From Blastocatellia bacterium (GTDB lineage: Bacteria; Acidobacteriota; Blastocatellia; Chloracidobacteriales; Chloracidobacteriaceae), in NCBI GenBank assembly GCA_019695185.1, contig JAIBAN010000081.1, positions 1 to 37,233 on the forward strand: a stretch of 37,233 nt of DNA, given 5' to 3'. Made by a program: the position numbers and the translations under genes. A model generated the notes under the pieces. It was not told where the DNA came from. It did not search any database and saw nothing but the letters and a program-made list of their open reading frames with translations. Shown here one piece after another: positions 9,001-16,758 of this stretch. Each line of letters opens with the position of its first letter. Position 1 is the stretch's first letter.

Positions 9001-9406
9001 TCCATCCGGCGGTTTTGCTGGCATTCCCGGATGGGTTCGGTTCTTTGCCCGATAATTCAAAAAGGGCCTGCGTTTGTTCTTTCGCGCCCTCCAGCACAAT
9101 GGCATGGGTTTTACCGGAAAGAATGGTGGGTGCGGTTTCAAGCACCTCGCGGCGCAGGGAACCCACCATTTCCGGGGTAAGCCGACCGTTTTGCAGCAGG
9201 CGTTCCAGTCGGGTTCCCTCTTCAACCAATTCAAGCCTGGTTTCGGCTATTTCATGAGCCAATTCCAGGTGCTCCAGTTCCTCCACTGAGAGCAAGCCTT
9301 TTTTGACTGCCAATTCCAGAATCTGGTCTTCCTGCGTTTTTCCATTCATAAAAGGTTTTGTCCGCCAGCGAAGGGTTTCATACTGCTCTCGGCTTTGGAA
9401 CACCAC
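6002..9406 (-). CDS. PknB-type Ser/Thr protein kinase with transmembrane helix and TPR repeats
   Basis: A 1134-residue signalling kinase. Residues 20-150 form a helical N-terminal region. The kinase domain spans about 156-415 with all key elements: glycine loop GEGGMG (163-168), VALKF lysine (about 185), HRDIKPANIV (271-280), DFG (295-297), and GTPAYMSPEQ in the activation segment. A membrane helix (LVALAGSAVGLVLLFGGLAV, about 443-462) places the kinase in the cytosol. The C-terminal 650 residues, rich in TPR-like helical pairs (for example YNNLGIAYQFLADDEI and AYNNLGVIYQMKGEFEA), are then outside. Tandem GTG codons at 9406 and 9403 are possible starts: AAAGG lies 5 bases before the second, while the ATG at 9349 lacks a ribosome site. 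The start lies 6 bases after the AlkB-like stop, so the two are probably co-translated. Confidence 0.9.
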   Translation of the reverse strand: MVFQSREQYETLRWRTKPFMNGKTQEDQILELAVKKGLLSVEELEHLELAHEIAETRLELVEEGTRLERLLQNGRLTPEMVGSLRREVLETAPTILSGKTHAIVLEGAKEQTQALFELSGKEPNPSGNASKTAGWNTRSRFSRNRQAFPVAAWDRYEFLKVLGEGGMGTVFQARDRRLNRLVALKFIRGDNPQLVRRFLHEAKAQSQIEHPNICQVFEVGEVEEMPYIAMQFVDGKELPLLKDQLSLEQKILLVREISEALQAAHRRGIIHRDIKPANIVVEELESGGLRPVLMDFGLAQDTTANDGLTKTGTVMGTPAYMSPEQASGQAKTMDRRTDIYSLGAVLYELLTGRTPFVAETPVQMLLQVTHEEPPPVRKLAPTVPLDLETITLKCLEKAPERRYESAQALALDLQAYLDGEPIQARQIGWAEWLWLRVRKNKPLVALAGSAVGLVLLFGGLAVRTSWRAAEQARLAQQFGESAEKIEAMMRFSYLLPLHDTRRERTIAQEQMRFIQNQMNEAGTVAAGAGNYALGRGFLALHDFEKAFDHLSLAGRNGFQAPGLDFALGRVYGELYRQKLTETERLKSKALQVSQQAALKQDFLEPALRYLTAYQAKVGTKPREAAYVEGLVAFYRGDFPAALGKTHTAFENLPWFYEARVLEGDILVAQAMNQRQQGRIDEAQSLLEKAGQAFEAALVLGRSDASVYLANQNRWEKMMLLKRVQRKSCREELDRLLAESQRVLQSNPEEIEAHRIATYGYQHLALYLVGQNQDPRPALQQLEDSARKALELGRHDAKMLAALGDANVVRGEYETNQGLDPRASLRAAIDYFHQSLALSPNFSPCYNNLGIAYQFLADDEILKGEDPRPTLNRCIDSFEKSIETGGKDPSAYNNLGVIYQMKGEFEARSCTSPLEFYEKARRNFEVTYRTSARTSHVTGNLGSLYSDLADWKETNNQDPEPELTQAQTYYAKSLELFPDDEWVVKQQCTARLIGVRWALRKQQNPLPRLEEVEQTVAKLLSQNQQDAEALQLQGNLCLLRAAWLVSQQKPPTTTLQAGMKACEQALALNSSDAQPLVQLGHLWLTQAKAETGPARRQALERAESFLRKALERNRRLECQISPLLKEVREGAAAAA

Positions 9407-9412
9407 GGCCTT

Positions 9413-9937
9413 TCAACCAGCTCCTTCCTGCCCCCCGGCAGCCAACTGCCGAAAAGTCAGGCTGATGCGGGGACCGCTCTCCGGTTCCGGCGGGAGCGCG
9501 TGCAACCATAGGTCCTGCACATCGGGAAACAGATACAGCAGCGAGCCACCCACAAGGCGCAGGGAATGTTGTTCGGTTTTATTCCGTTTGGCGCGGAAAA
9601 CCAGAGTCCGGGAGGCACCCAGGGAAACAATCGCCACACCGGTCCCCGGCTTCAGGTCGCGGTTGGAATCGGCGTGGAAGCCCATTTTGGCAGCTCCCGT
9701 CTCATAGTAATTCACCAGACAATTGTTGGACCGATAGCCAAATAATTCCTCCAGCCGGTCAATGATGGGCAGGAAACAGGACGGCACGGGCACATCAGGA
9801 TAGGTCATGCCCGAATAATTGTAGGGCACCCCGAAACAAGCCGTTTTGCGGGAAAAGAGACTGGTGTCCCAGGTTGTTTCGGCGGTCAGGAATTGAAACA
9901 GCACTTCCGGCTGAGGCAGGAAACAGGGTTCATACAA
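9413..9937 (-). CDS. AlkB-like 2-oxoglutarate/Fe(II) dioxygenase
   Basis: A 174-residue dioxygenase of the AlkB family, expected to demethylate alkylated nucleic acid bases (or possibly protein) by oxidation. Iron ligands are seen in GFHADS (His-x-Asp) and in WLHALP (distal His). The 2-oxoglutarate-binding arginine is in the RISLTFR tail, which is the AlkB signature. NYYETGAAKMGFHAD matches the canonical NxY...HxD core. The length is close to the short AlkB/ALKBH type. The ribosome site is weak, but an in-frame stop lies just upstream of the ATG, so the start is well bounded. The kinase gene begins 6 bases after the stop, which suggests one transcript. Confidence 0.88.
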   Translation of the reverse strand: MYEPCFLPQPEVLFQFLTAETTWDTSLFSRKTACFGVPYNYSGMTYPDVPVPSCFLPIIDRLEELFGYRSNNCLVNYYETGAAKMGFHADSNRDLKPGTGVAIVSLGASRTLVFRAKRNKTEQHSLRLVGGSLLYLFPDVQDLWLHALPPEPESGPRISLTFRQLAAGGQEGAG

Positions 9938-10044
9938 AAGATTCAGCTTGGTTGTCCCATGATGAAAGCTCCAGCAAAGAGAAATTGTTTTTTCTTTTGT
10001 ACCTGATGAGCGATGTTTACCGCCAGCAGATTGTGTGAGCAGTC

Positions 10045-11775
10045 TTATCCCAACCGGTTTTCCTCACGGTAGGGCAATAAATGGACCAGTTCCCCGGCCT
10101 GAATCCGTTCCTGCGCCTGTTTCCATAACGAGACAGTGAACAAATCCGAATGATGCTGGCAAAAAACCCGGTGCAAATCCGGGCGGAGTTTGAAAAAGTT
10201 TTCAAATTCCTCCGGAAACACGTCGTTTTCCTGGACGGAAAACCAGGGTTCGGCGGCAACATCATCGTCATCGTAACGGGCTGGCGGAATGGCCCGAAAG
10301 CGGCAGTCCGTAAGCAGGCACACCTCGTCATAATCATAGAAAACCACCCGCCCCTGACGGGTCACGCCAAAATTCTTGAGCAGGATGTCACCGGCAAAAA
10401 TATTGGCGGTCATGAGGTCTTTGATGGTGTGGCCGCAGTCAATCACCGCCTGGGCGGCTTCGGCGGGAGGGGCTTCCGTCAGAAACAGGTTGAGGGGGGT
10501 CAACCGGCGTTCCAGGTAGGCATGTTTGATAACGACCGAATCCCCCTTGACCGTCACGGTTTGCCCTGCATCGTCAAGCAATTCACGGAGCAGGCTTTCG
10601 GAAAAATGCCGCCTTTGAAATTCCAGGAATTCAAATTCCTGAGCGTCAACCAGCCGCCCCACCCGGTCATGTTTGAAAATCAGGTGATATTTGCTCATGA
10701 CTTCCTTGCGGGTGGTGTTTTTCGGATAGGCGAAATGGTCCTTGATGATTTTGATGACCACATCGTAATCGGGCATGGTAAAGACGGCCATAACCATGCC
10801 CCGTTCACCCCGCGCCACTTCAAACCGGTTTTGGGTTTTTTCCAGGTGATGGAGCAGGTCCCGGTACAACTCGGTTTTCCCATGCTTGTTGAGGCCCATG
10901 GAGATATACAATTCCGCCCGCCGTTTGCGGGGCATGATTGATTTGAGAAAGGCCACCATATCGTAGGGCCGCTGGGTATCCACCAGAAAATACGACCGGG
11001 TAAAGCTGAACAACAGACTGACATCGTTTTCCGTAAGCAACACCGCATCCACGACAATGCCTTCCGGTTTATGCAAAAAGGCCAGCGCCAGGGGCAGCGT
11101 CCGACCGCCGCAAAACAGCCGCCCCACCAGATATGCTTCCCGGCCCCGGTAAAAAATAGAGGAAATGATTTCAGCCCGTTTGACTTTCCCGGCCAGATTG
11201 AACTCCTCCAACACGCGGTCAATCCGGTCGGCCACCCGTTCCAGGTCCCGTTCCAAATTTTCAAAAGGGGCATCCCATTCCAGGTCATTGAATATTTCAC
11301 GCAACAGCAAGGTCGCGGAAACCGCCCAGGAATAGGACCGAATCAGGCGGCTGCGGGCGGCTGTCGGTGGCAATTCATAATCAGTATCCACAAATTCAAT
11401 CTGCGGGTTGACCCCCACGGTGGTGAAAATCCGGCGGGTGACGGAGTTGAAAAACGTCTCCGCCAGTTCCCAGTCATCCCGGTTTTCAATCAGACCGGAA
11501 TAAACCGCTTTCATGCCCACCCAGACCAGCAGGTCTTCCCACCGGTTTTCGAGCAGTTCCCGAATCCGGGCCACGACATGGTTGACCACCTTGGTATAGA
11601 GGCTCAACCGCTCGGCGGCATCGGCCTGCAAACCCGCCCAGTCGCGGGTTTCAAACCGTTGGCGGGCCCTGGCCGTGGTGGAGTGAAATTGACGTTGCAG
11701 GGATTCAAAGGCTTCACAAACAGCCTCAGCCCCTAAATTTGCCAGCCGACTGGTCGTCAGTTTTTGGGTGGACAC
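10045..11775 (-). CDS. aceK: Isocitrate dehydrogenase kinase/phosphatase AceK
   Basis: A bifunctional enzyme that phosphorylates isocitrate dehydrogenase to shut it down, and dephosphorylates it to restore it, directing carbon between the TCA cycle and the glyoxylate bypass. It has 576 residues; the E. coli protein has 578. Family signatures span the protein: the N-terminal regulatory half (FETRDWAGLQADAAERLSLY, VGMKAVYSGLI), the AceK phosphotransfer half (KPEGIVVDAVLLT, MGLNKHGKTELYRDL, YDVVIKIIKDHF), and the catalytic segment GDILLKNFGVTRQGRVVFYDYDEVCLL. The start is GTG with a strong GGAGG site 5 bases upstream (11781-11785). No aceA, aceB or icd gene is nearby, unlike the enteric aceBAK operon. 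Confidence 0.96.
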   Translation of the reverse strand: MSTQKLTTSRLANLGAEAVCEAFESLQRQFHSTTARARQRFETRDWAGLQADAAERLSLYTKVVNHVVARIRELLENRWEDLLVWVGMKAVYSGLIENRDDWELAETFFNSVTRRIFTTVGVNPQIEFVDTDYELPPTAARSRLIRSYSWAVSATLLLREIFNDLEWDAPFENLERDLERVADRIDRVLEEFNLAGKVKRAEIISSIFYRGREAYLVGRLFCGGRTLPLALAFLHKPEGIVVDAVLLTENDVSLLFSFTRSYFLVDTQRPYDMVAFLKSIMPRKRRAELYISMGLNKHGKTELYRDLLHHLEKTQNRFEVARGERGMVMAVFTMPDYDVVIKIIKDHFAYPKNTTRKEVMSKYHLIFKHDRVGRLVDAQEFEFLEFQRRHFSESLLRELLDDAGQTVTVKGDSVVIKHAYLERRLTPLNLFLTEAPPAEAAQAVIDCGHTIKDLMTANIFAGDILLKNFGVTRQGRVVFYDYDEVCLLTDCRFRAIPPARYDDDDVAAEPWFSVQENDVFPEEFENFFKLRPDLHRVFCQHHSDLFTVSLWKQAQERIQAGELVHLLPYREENRLG

Positions 11776-11780
11776 ACCGC

Positions 11781-11785
11781 CCTCC
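11781..11785 (-). promoter_or_regulatory. Ribosome binding site that fixes the aceK GTG start
   Basis: GGAGG on the minus strand lies 5 bases before the GTG at 11775. It supports a non-ATG start and the N-terminus MSTQKLTTSRLANLG. Confidence 0.8.
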
Positions 11786-11844
11786 GGAACAGATTTTGTT
11801 GGATGTGGTTCGTGTTTGGCAGGATTGGGTGGTGGTTGTCAACC

Positions 11845-11883
11845 AAAAAAGGTTTACCCCGGTTGGTTCCGGGGTAAACCTTT
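11845..11883 (-). terminator. Intrinsic terminator between the 158-codon gene and aceK
   Basis: A perfect 15-bp stem (arms 11848-11862 and 11869-11883, beginning AAAGGTTTACC) with a 6-base loop ends in a run of T on the minus strand. It lies 34 bases after the stop of the 11918-12394 gene. Because it is before aceK in the same direction, aceK must have its own promoter in the 70 bases that follow or depend on read-through. Confidence 0.88.
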
Positions 11884-11917
11884 GGAATGGTCTGGCACCC
11901 TGACAGGAGGGGTTCAC

Positions 11918-12394
11918 CTAACAGACGGTTTCATGCGGAGGACCGATGATGGCCTCCAGCGACAGGAGCCAATCATGCAACCCGGCATTGTTCCGCCGAA
12001 AGGCTTCCTGAACTTGTGGTTCGGCACTGCGGGCCAAGAGTTGCAGGGTTTCCTCAATCTGGTCCACGAGGTAATCCAGTTGAAACAGTTCTTTCTGAAG
12101 GGCAAACAATTGCCGTTCCAGCCCGGCACTGATGTCTTCGGGATGAATCCGCGAAATTTCCTGTTGTACATCAACCTCAAGTTCCAACAGTTCTTGCCGC
12201 AGCATTTTCAGATGGTTCTGGAGGTCAGGCAAGGTGACCGCCAGCCGTTCGCGTCCCCTGTTTGCTCTATCGTGGCGGGACCGCTCAGACTGATTCCACA
12301 GCCTGGGTCCCAATTCCCCTGCCAGGGGCAACTCGGCCAAATGATGGCCCAATCGAACTGTGTCAAAGTAAACAAGGTGTAGATTGTGTAACAT
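11918..12394 (-). CDS. Hypothetical helical protein, 158 residues
   Basis: I do not recognise this family. The protein is mostly helical with heptad-like Leu/Glu/Gln spacing in the second half (LPDLQNHLKMLRQELLELEVDVQQEISRI, then FALQKELFQLDYLVDQIEETLQLLA), which suggests a coiled coil. No signal peptide, membrane helix or catalytic motif is seen. A G-rich stretch 7 bases before the ATG could act as a ribosome site. A strong terminator follows the stop closely, which supports it as a real gene. Confidence 0.6.
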   Translation of the reverse strand: MLHNLHLVYFDTVRLGHHLAELPLAGELGPRLWNQSERSRHDRANRGRERLAVTLPDLQNHLKMLRQELLELEVDVQQEISRIHPEDISAGLERQLFALQKELFQLDYLVDQIEETLQLLARSAEPQVQEAFRRNNAGLHDWLLSLEAIIGPPHETVC

Positions 12395-12901
12395 AATTCA
12401 ACCCCCTGATTGTCCTGGCGTGCCGGAAGATTCCGCTCCGTCGCCCTGGTTCCCGTTGAGTGTGTCGGTCAAAGTGGACTGGCTGAAGGGATGGAATGCC
12501 AGTGGCACCTACCCGTTCCAATCCATGCAAGTAAAGGTGGTTCCCATCCTGACCGTTTTTTTTGTAGGCGCTCTGCCCAAACCACAGGCAGGCAGATGTA
12601 TTTCAAATAAAAGGATGGGGAAATTTCACTGGAAAAATTCCACTTTTGATGAGCAGCAACTTGTGTGCCAGGTTCTGGTATGGTGGTTCCAGTAAAGGCT
12701 CAAAACAACCCGTAGGCCGGGAAAATTATTGGAGTAATTGATGTTGTATTCTCTACTCGGTTTTTTTCATTTTTCAAGTAAAGAAAAGCAAAAATTGCCT
12801 GCCTGGGAAATGTTTCCCATAGTTCGTGGAATTTTTCCAGATGCGGTCAGCTTTTCCGGTTTGCAGGTTGTGAGAACGCAGATTGCTGGTCCGTCCCGGT
12901 C
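12395..12901. other. Intergenic region downstream of the MFS-M28 gene
   Basis: About 500 bases between two minus-strand genes. It should hold the end of the NRPS/MFS-M28 transcript and the promoter of the 158-codon gene. I see only a weak GGGAA/TTCCC hairpin near 12808-12821 and no clear terminator, promoter or gene. Short frames here have no family resemblance. Confidence 0.45.
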
Positions 12902-15900
12902 TCAAAAAGCAAAGGAATTGAGGGCCATCGTGCGGTCTGACACGCCAAACCCATGCGGCATGGGCATAAAAGCCTGGGGCCGGGACAGACGGTCGGCGGT
13001 TTGGGAATGAGGAAGCTCAAAGGTGATGTCAGCCGCTGCCCCTTGCACCCTTCCACCGGGCTCCATTTCAAAAGTCAACTCCATGCCTTTTTCCGGAAAA
13101 GCCCAATACCAGATGGAAACCCAGGGATGAGCGGGGTTCAAACCGGGAAAGTTCAAATCCAGCGGTTTGCCATTCAGCCGACAGGCTTTCAGTCCTGGTT
13201 CCCGTTTGAAAACCAGTTTCATGGCAGCAGCCTGGCGGGCGGACCGGACCTGAACCCGCAGCAATCGGCCCTGTTCGGTGCGGCTGTCTTCCAGCACCTC
13301 AACCCTTGGTTCAGCCAAAGGAAAAACCGGGGCTTCATGGAACAAAAGTTGAAATTGTCCTTCGGGAAAGAACTCCTTGACCGGTCCGGGTTTGGTCTGT
13401 GCCTGAAAAAAAGTGCCGGTCCAGGGGTCGGGATATTCATCCGTACTGGCCCAGATGGCTTTTTGGGTATTGGTATGCAGCACATACAACAGGCTGTCCG
13501 GCTGCTTATGACCCGCGTCATACGCCGAAACCAGCAACCCTGAGACAAGAAAACCAACGCAGCCCAGCCCTGCACCGAGTTGCACGGCCAGTGCGGTCCA
13601 CCGTGGTAAACAAGCGAAAGGAATCAGAAACAGGCTGAAAATCAAAAAAAGAAACAAACTGCTGGCCGGTGCCAGTTCCAAAGGCAGCCCAATGGTCAGC
13701 AAACGGAAGAGCGGGGCCAGCAGAATCAGCCCCGGCAGGCCACAGACAGCGCTGAACCAGATGGGGTGGGAAGCCGCAGCCGATTGGCGCAACCGAAACA
13801 AACCGGTGCCCAGCAAAGCAAAAAAAGCCGGCCAGACAAACAGATAACTGGCACCCGGCCAAAAAATCCCGGTCACCAGCCCCAGCAACACCCACCAGGA
13901 CAGCCCCCCCAACAATAATTCCAAGGGTCTTACCCGATGGCGCAACCGACTGTAGACAACCGACATGACCAGAACGGCATACAGTCCAAACCCTACCTGA
14001 AACCGGTCGAGGTGGTAAAAATCGCTCCAGGAAACCGGATTGGAAACCACCCGCAGGGCTCCGGTCACCCACCAGAAAAGCGCAATGCCAAAGGCAATCA
14101 GAAAACCTGTGAGCAGAAAACCGCCACACCCGATAAGCACCCCCCGGCGGGTTATCCGGCCTTGCGCAATGCCTCTGCGATACGCCAGCCAAAAACCCAC
14201 CAGCAGGACGTCAGCCCAGACCAGCGCCCAATATTTTGAATAGCGGACCAGCCACCCCCGCAGCACCGTGAAATAAACGGCATCGGTGGTGCAGGGAGGC
14301 TGGTTGAAATCAGCCTGACCAAACCGCCGGGCCAGCGCCAACGCCTGTGCCCCGTGATGCTGAAGGCTCCGCTGGTCCAGATTTTCAATTGTGTCGTGTT
14401 CGCTATGGTACTGAAAGGGCCGGTCAATATAGGCAAAGTTCAATCCCTTCAGCCCGGCTTCTTTGAAAACCTTGAAGTCGGTCAAATTGGGCAGCAGTTT
14501 ATAGGCTTCCTGAAAAAATGAGTTGGTTTGAACATCCGTGCCTGCCTGGGCCATTTCCTTAATCATCCAACTGTTTCCGGCACTGGTTTCAAACATCAGC
14601 GACTGGCCGCCCGTGCCGACGGCCTCGAAATTCAACACCACGCCGACTTCATGCTTCCAGGGATGTTCGTTGACAAAAGCCTGAGCCCCGATAAGTCCCA
14701 TTTCCTCGCCGTCGGTGAAAAGAAAAATAACGTCGTTTCGCAGTCGCGGACCGGCTTGCAGGGCGCGCAGGGTTTCAAGCAACGCCGCCACCCCGGCCCC
14801 GTCGTCGCTGGCTCCCGGCCCCGAAGGTACCGAATCATAATGTGCCACCAGGAGCACCGCCTTGGTCGGGTTGGTGCCCGCCAGACGAACCACCACATTC
14901 TGGACATCCCCCACCGTAATCGCGTAATCGTCCTTGCGGAGCACCGCGCTGGCCACCTGCACCTGCGGCGTCAAACCCAAACCCTTGATGTGCCTCGTCA
15001 GATAGGCCCGCACTTCAGCATGCGCCGGGCTTCCCATCGGGTGCGGCTGGCTGGCAATCAAAGGCAAATGTTCAAAGGCCCGGACGGCTGAAAATTCGGT
15101 GGCCGGAGCAGTAGCCGGTTTGACCGGCGGCGGAGTCAGGTCAAACCACACCACGCCGCACCCAATCGCCAAAGCCCCAACCAGGGTGCCCGCCGCCCAC
15201 CTGTTTTCGCGCGGGGAAAGACTGCGTTCCTCAACCAAATTGGCTGCCGCCAAGGGCGGAACCGTCCCTTCAAGTGCCGGTGCGGCTGACCCGGATTCAG
15301 GTCCGGAGGCTCCCACTTCGGGCAGTTCCACATCCAGGTTGCGCAGTCGGGGCTGGAGCCAGCCGCCCGCCACGGCCAGCATTACCGCCCCACCCAAAAC
15401 CATAAACAACAACCCAATTCCCCGCCCCGGTCCGGTTCCCAGCACAAGGCCCACCGACCCTGCCAGGCGGCCATGCGCTGCCAGCCAGGGTTCAAACCAG
15501 TGGTCCGCCAAGGGTCCCGCCACCAGATAGGCCAATGGCATGGACGCGTTCGCCAGCAGCGCGCTCAGGGAAAAGACCCGCCCCTGCATGGCGGGTTCGA
15601 CTTTGGTCTGAAGCAGAATCGTCGAGCAGCCGTTGACCAGTTCCAGGCAAAAGAAAAGGCCAAAGGCGGAAACGGTGACAAGCGGCAAAGAAGGCCGGAC
15701 TCCTGCTGTCACTAAAAAAAAGCCGCAGCTTGCAGCAAACCACAGCAACCGCCAGGTTCGGCGTCCAGGTCTTCCAAACCATTTCAGGGAAAGGCCAGCC
15801 ACCAGAACTCCAATGCCGCCCAGCGTCATAACCGAACCCAAGGCTGCCGGGTGGAAAACCGACAACACCAAAGGGGTTGCCAGGGTCTGCACCATCCCCA

Positions 15901-16648
15901 TGAAAAAATTGATGACCCCAAACAGGACCATCAGATGAAAAAGCCCTTTTCGTTCGGAAAGATACAACCAGCCCGCAGCCGCTGACTGGAGCAGTGTCTG
16001 TTTGGGGTTTTCGCGTTCGGCTGGTTCTTCAGGTTGCGGAATGGAGACCGCAAACAGGGCACCAATGGCCACTAGAAACGTGAAAAAATCAAAAACGAGC
16101 AAGCCCCCCAACTGCACTTTGAGCAACAAGGCCCCGGCCAAAAACGGAGCCAGGATTTGCGTCACACCGGTGGTCAATTGAACCAGTCCATTGGCCCGGC
16201 CCAATTCGTGACGGGCCACCAGTTGGGGAATTGAAGCCAAAAATGCCGGTCCCTGAAAAGCGGCACAAGCCGCGCTGGCAGCCGTCACCAGATAGACGTG
16301 CCAGCTTTCCAGATGGCTGTAGGTGAGCACCAGCGCCAGCGAAAGGATACTCAAAGCCGCCCCGGTGGTGCTCAACAGCAGTACCAGACGGCGGTTCCAG
16401 CGGTCCGCAATCGGACCGGCGAAAGGTGTCAGGGCAATGTAGGGCACTGCCGCCGCAACCGCATTCAGGGAAAATTCCGTGGCCGAGCCCGAACGCTGAT
16501 AGAGCCAGACGCCCAGAGCAAAACGGGTCAGACTGGAACCGGCCAGGGAAACAAACTGCCCGGCCAGAATCAGGTAAAAGGACCAGCCGATACGATTTGG
16601 CTGGCTGACCGGCACGGCCAATTTTTCTTCGAGGGGTGAACTGGACAC
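12902..16648 (-). CDS. Fusion of MFS exporter and ERMP1/Fxna-like M28 zinc peptidase
   Basis: A single 1248-residue frame with two full parts. The first 435 residues are an MFS transporter with about 12 helices, of the drug/siderophore-exporter type (GPIADRWNRRLVLL, VEPAMQGRVFSLSALLA). After a linker and one helix comes an M28 metallopeptidase domain: VAHYDSVPSGPGASDDGAG, FLFTDGEEMGLIGAQAFV, LNFEAVGTGG, FQYHSEHDT. These supply the expected zinc ligands His603, Asp615, Glu649, Glu675 and His748, and the general base Glu648. Several membrane helices and a beta-rich C-terminal domain follow, as in ERMP1/Fxna. The start is the GTG at 16648 with AGGA upstream; the longer frame to 16723 begins inside a hairpin. 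It follows the NRPS genes, so export plus processing of the peptide is the likely job. Self-protection is an alternative. Confidence 0.85.
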   Translation of the reverse strand: MSSSPLEEKLAVPVSQPNRIGWSFYLILAGQFVSLAGSSLTRFALGVWLYQRSGSATEFSLNAVAAAVPYIALTPFAGPIADRWNRRLVLLLSTTGAALSILSLALVLTYSHLESWHVYLVTAASAACAAFQGPAFLASIPQLVARHELGRANGLVQLTTGVTQILAPFLAGALLLKVQLGGLLVFDFFTFLVAIGALFAVSIPQPEEPAERENPKQTLLQSAAAGWLYLSERKGLFHLMVLFGVINFFMGMVQTLATPLVLSVFHPAALGSVMTLGGIGVLVAGLSLKWFGRPGRRTWRLLWFAASCGFFLVTAGVRPSLPLVTVSAFGLFFCLELVNGCSTILLQTKVEPAMQGRVFSLSALLANASMPLAYLVAGPLADHWFEPWLAAHGRLAGSVGLVLGTGPGRGIGLLFMVLGGAVMLAVAGGWLQPRLRNLDVELPEVGASGPESGSAAPALEGTVPPLAAANLVEERSLSPRENRWAAGTLVGALAIGCGVVWFDLTPPPVKPATAPATEFSAVRAFEHLPLIASQPHPMGSPAHAEVRAYLTRHIKGLGLTPQVQVASAVLRKDDYAITVGDVQNVVVRLAGTNPTKAVLLVAHYDSVPSGPGASDDGAGVAALLETLRALQAGPRLRNDVIFLFTDGEEMGLIGAQAFVNEHPWKHEVGVVLNFEAVGTGGQSLMFETSAGNSWMIKEMAQAGTDVQTNSFFQEAYKLLPNLTDFKVFKEAGLKGLNFAYIDRPFQYHSEHDTIENLDQRSLQHHGAQALALARRFGQADFNQPPCTTDAVYFTVLRGWLVRYSKYWALVWADVLLVGFWLAYRRGIAQGRITRRGVLIGCGGFLLTGFLIAFGIALFWWVTGALRVVSNPVSWSDFYHLDRFQVGFGLYAVLVMSVVYSRLRHRVRPLELLLGGLSWWVLLGLVTGIFWPGASYLFVWPAFFALLGTGLFRLRQSAAASHPIWFSAVCGLPGLILLAPLFRLLTIGLPLELAPASSLFLFLIFSLFLIPFACLPRWTALAVQLGAGLGCVGFLVSGLLVSAYDAGHKQPDSLLYVLHTNTQKAIWASTDEYPDPWTGTFFQAQTKPGPVKEFFPEGQFQLLFHEAPVFPLAEPRVEVLEDSRTEQGRLLRVQVRSARQAAAMKLVFKREPGLKACRLNGKPLDLNFPGLNPAHPWVSIWYWAFPEKGMELTFEMEPGGRVQGAAADITFELPHSQTADRLSRPQAFMPMPHGFGVSDRTMALNSFAF

Positions 16649-16668
16649 GGTTTTTTCCTGTTTCAGAT

Positions 16669-16741
16669 AAAAAAGTGGCGCGATTTGTTTAATCGCGTAT
16701 GGATGAGAAGAGCAAAAGCGCAATTAAACCAATCGCGCCAC
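16669..16741 (-). terminator. Large hairpin with T-tract between NRPS and MFS-M28 genes
   Basis: Two 23-base arms (16675-16697 and 16719-16741, outer part GTGGCGCGATT) pair with two mismatches around a 21-base loop. Six T follow on the minus strand, directly before the ribosome site of the MFS-M28 gene. It could be a terminator or attenuator that lowers expression of the exporter-peptidase, or a dispersed palindromic repeat that happens to end in T. Confidence 0.65.
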
Positions 16742-16758
16742 AATTCCCAAACACGCTC

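Noticed and set aside
12738..13010. A plus-strand 90-codon frame at the end of the MFS-M28 gene.
   Set aside because: Half of it is antisense to the MFS-M28 gene, and the rest shows no motif or credible ribosome site.
16649..16723. An upstream ATG at 16723 extending the MFS-M28 protein by 25 residues.
   Set aside because: The extension is encoded by the 16675-16741 hairpin and has no ribosome site. The GTG at 16648 has AGGA upstream and starts the protein normally.
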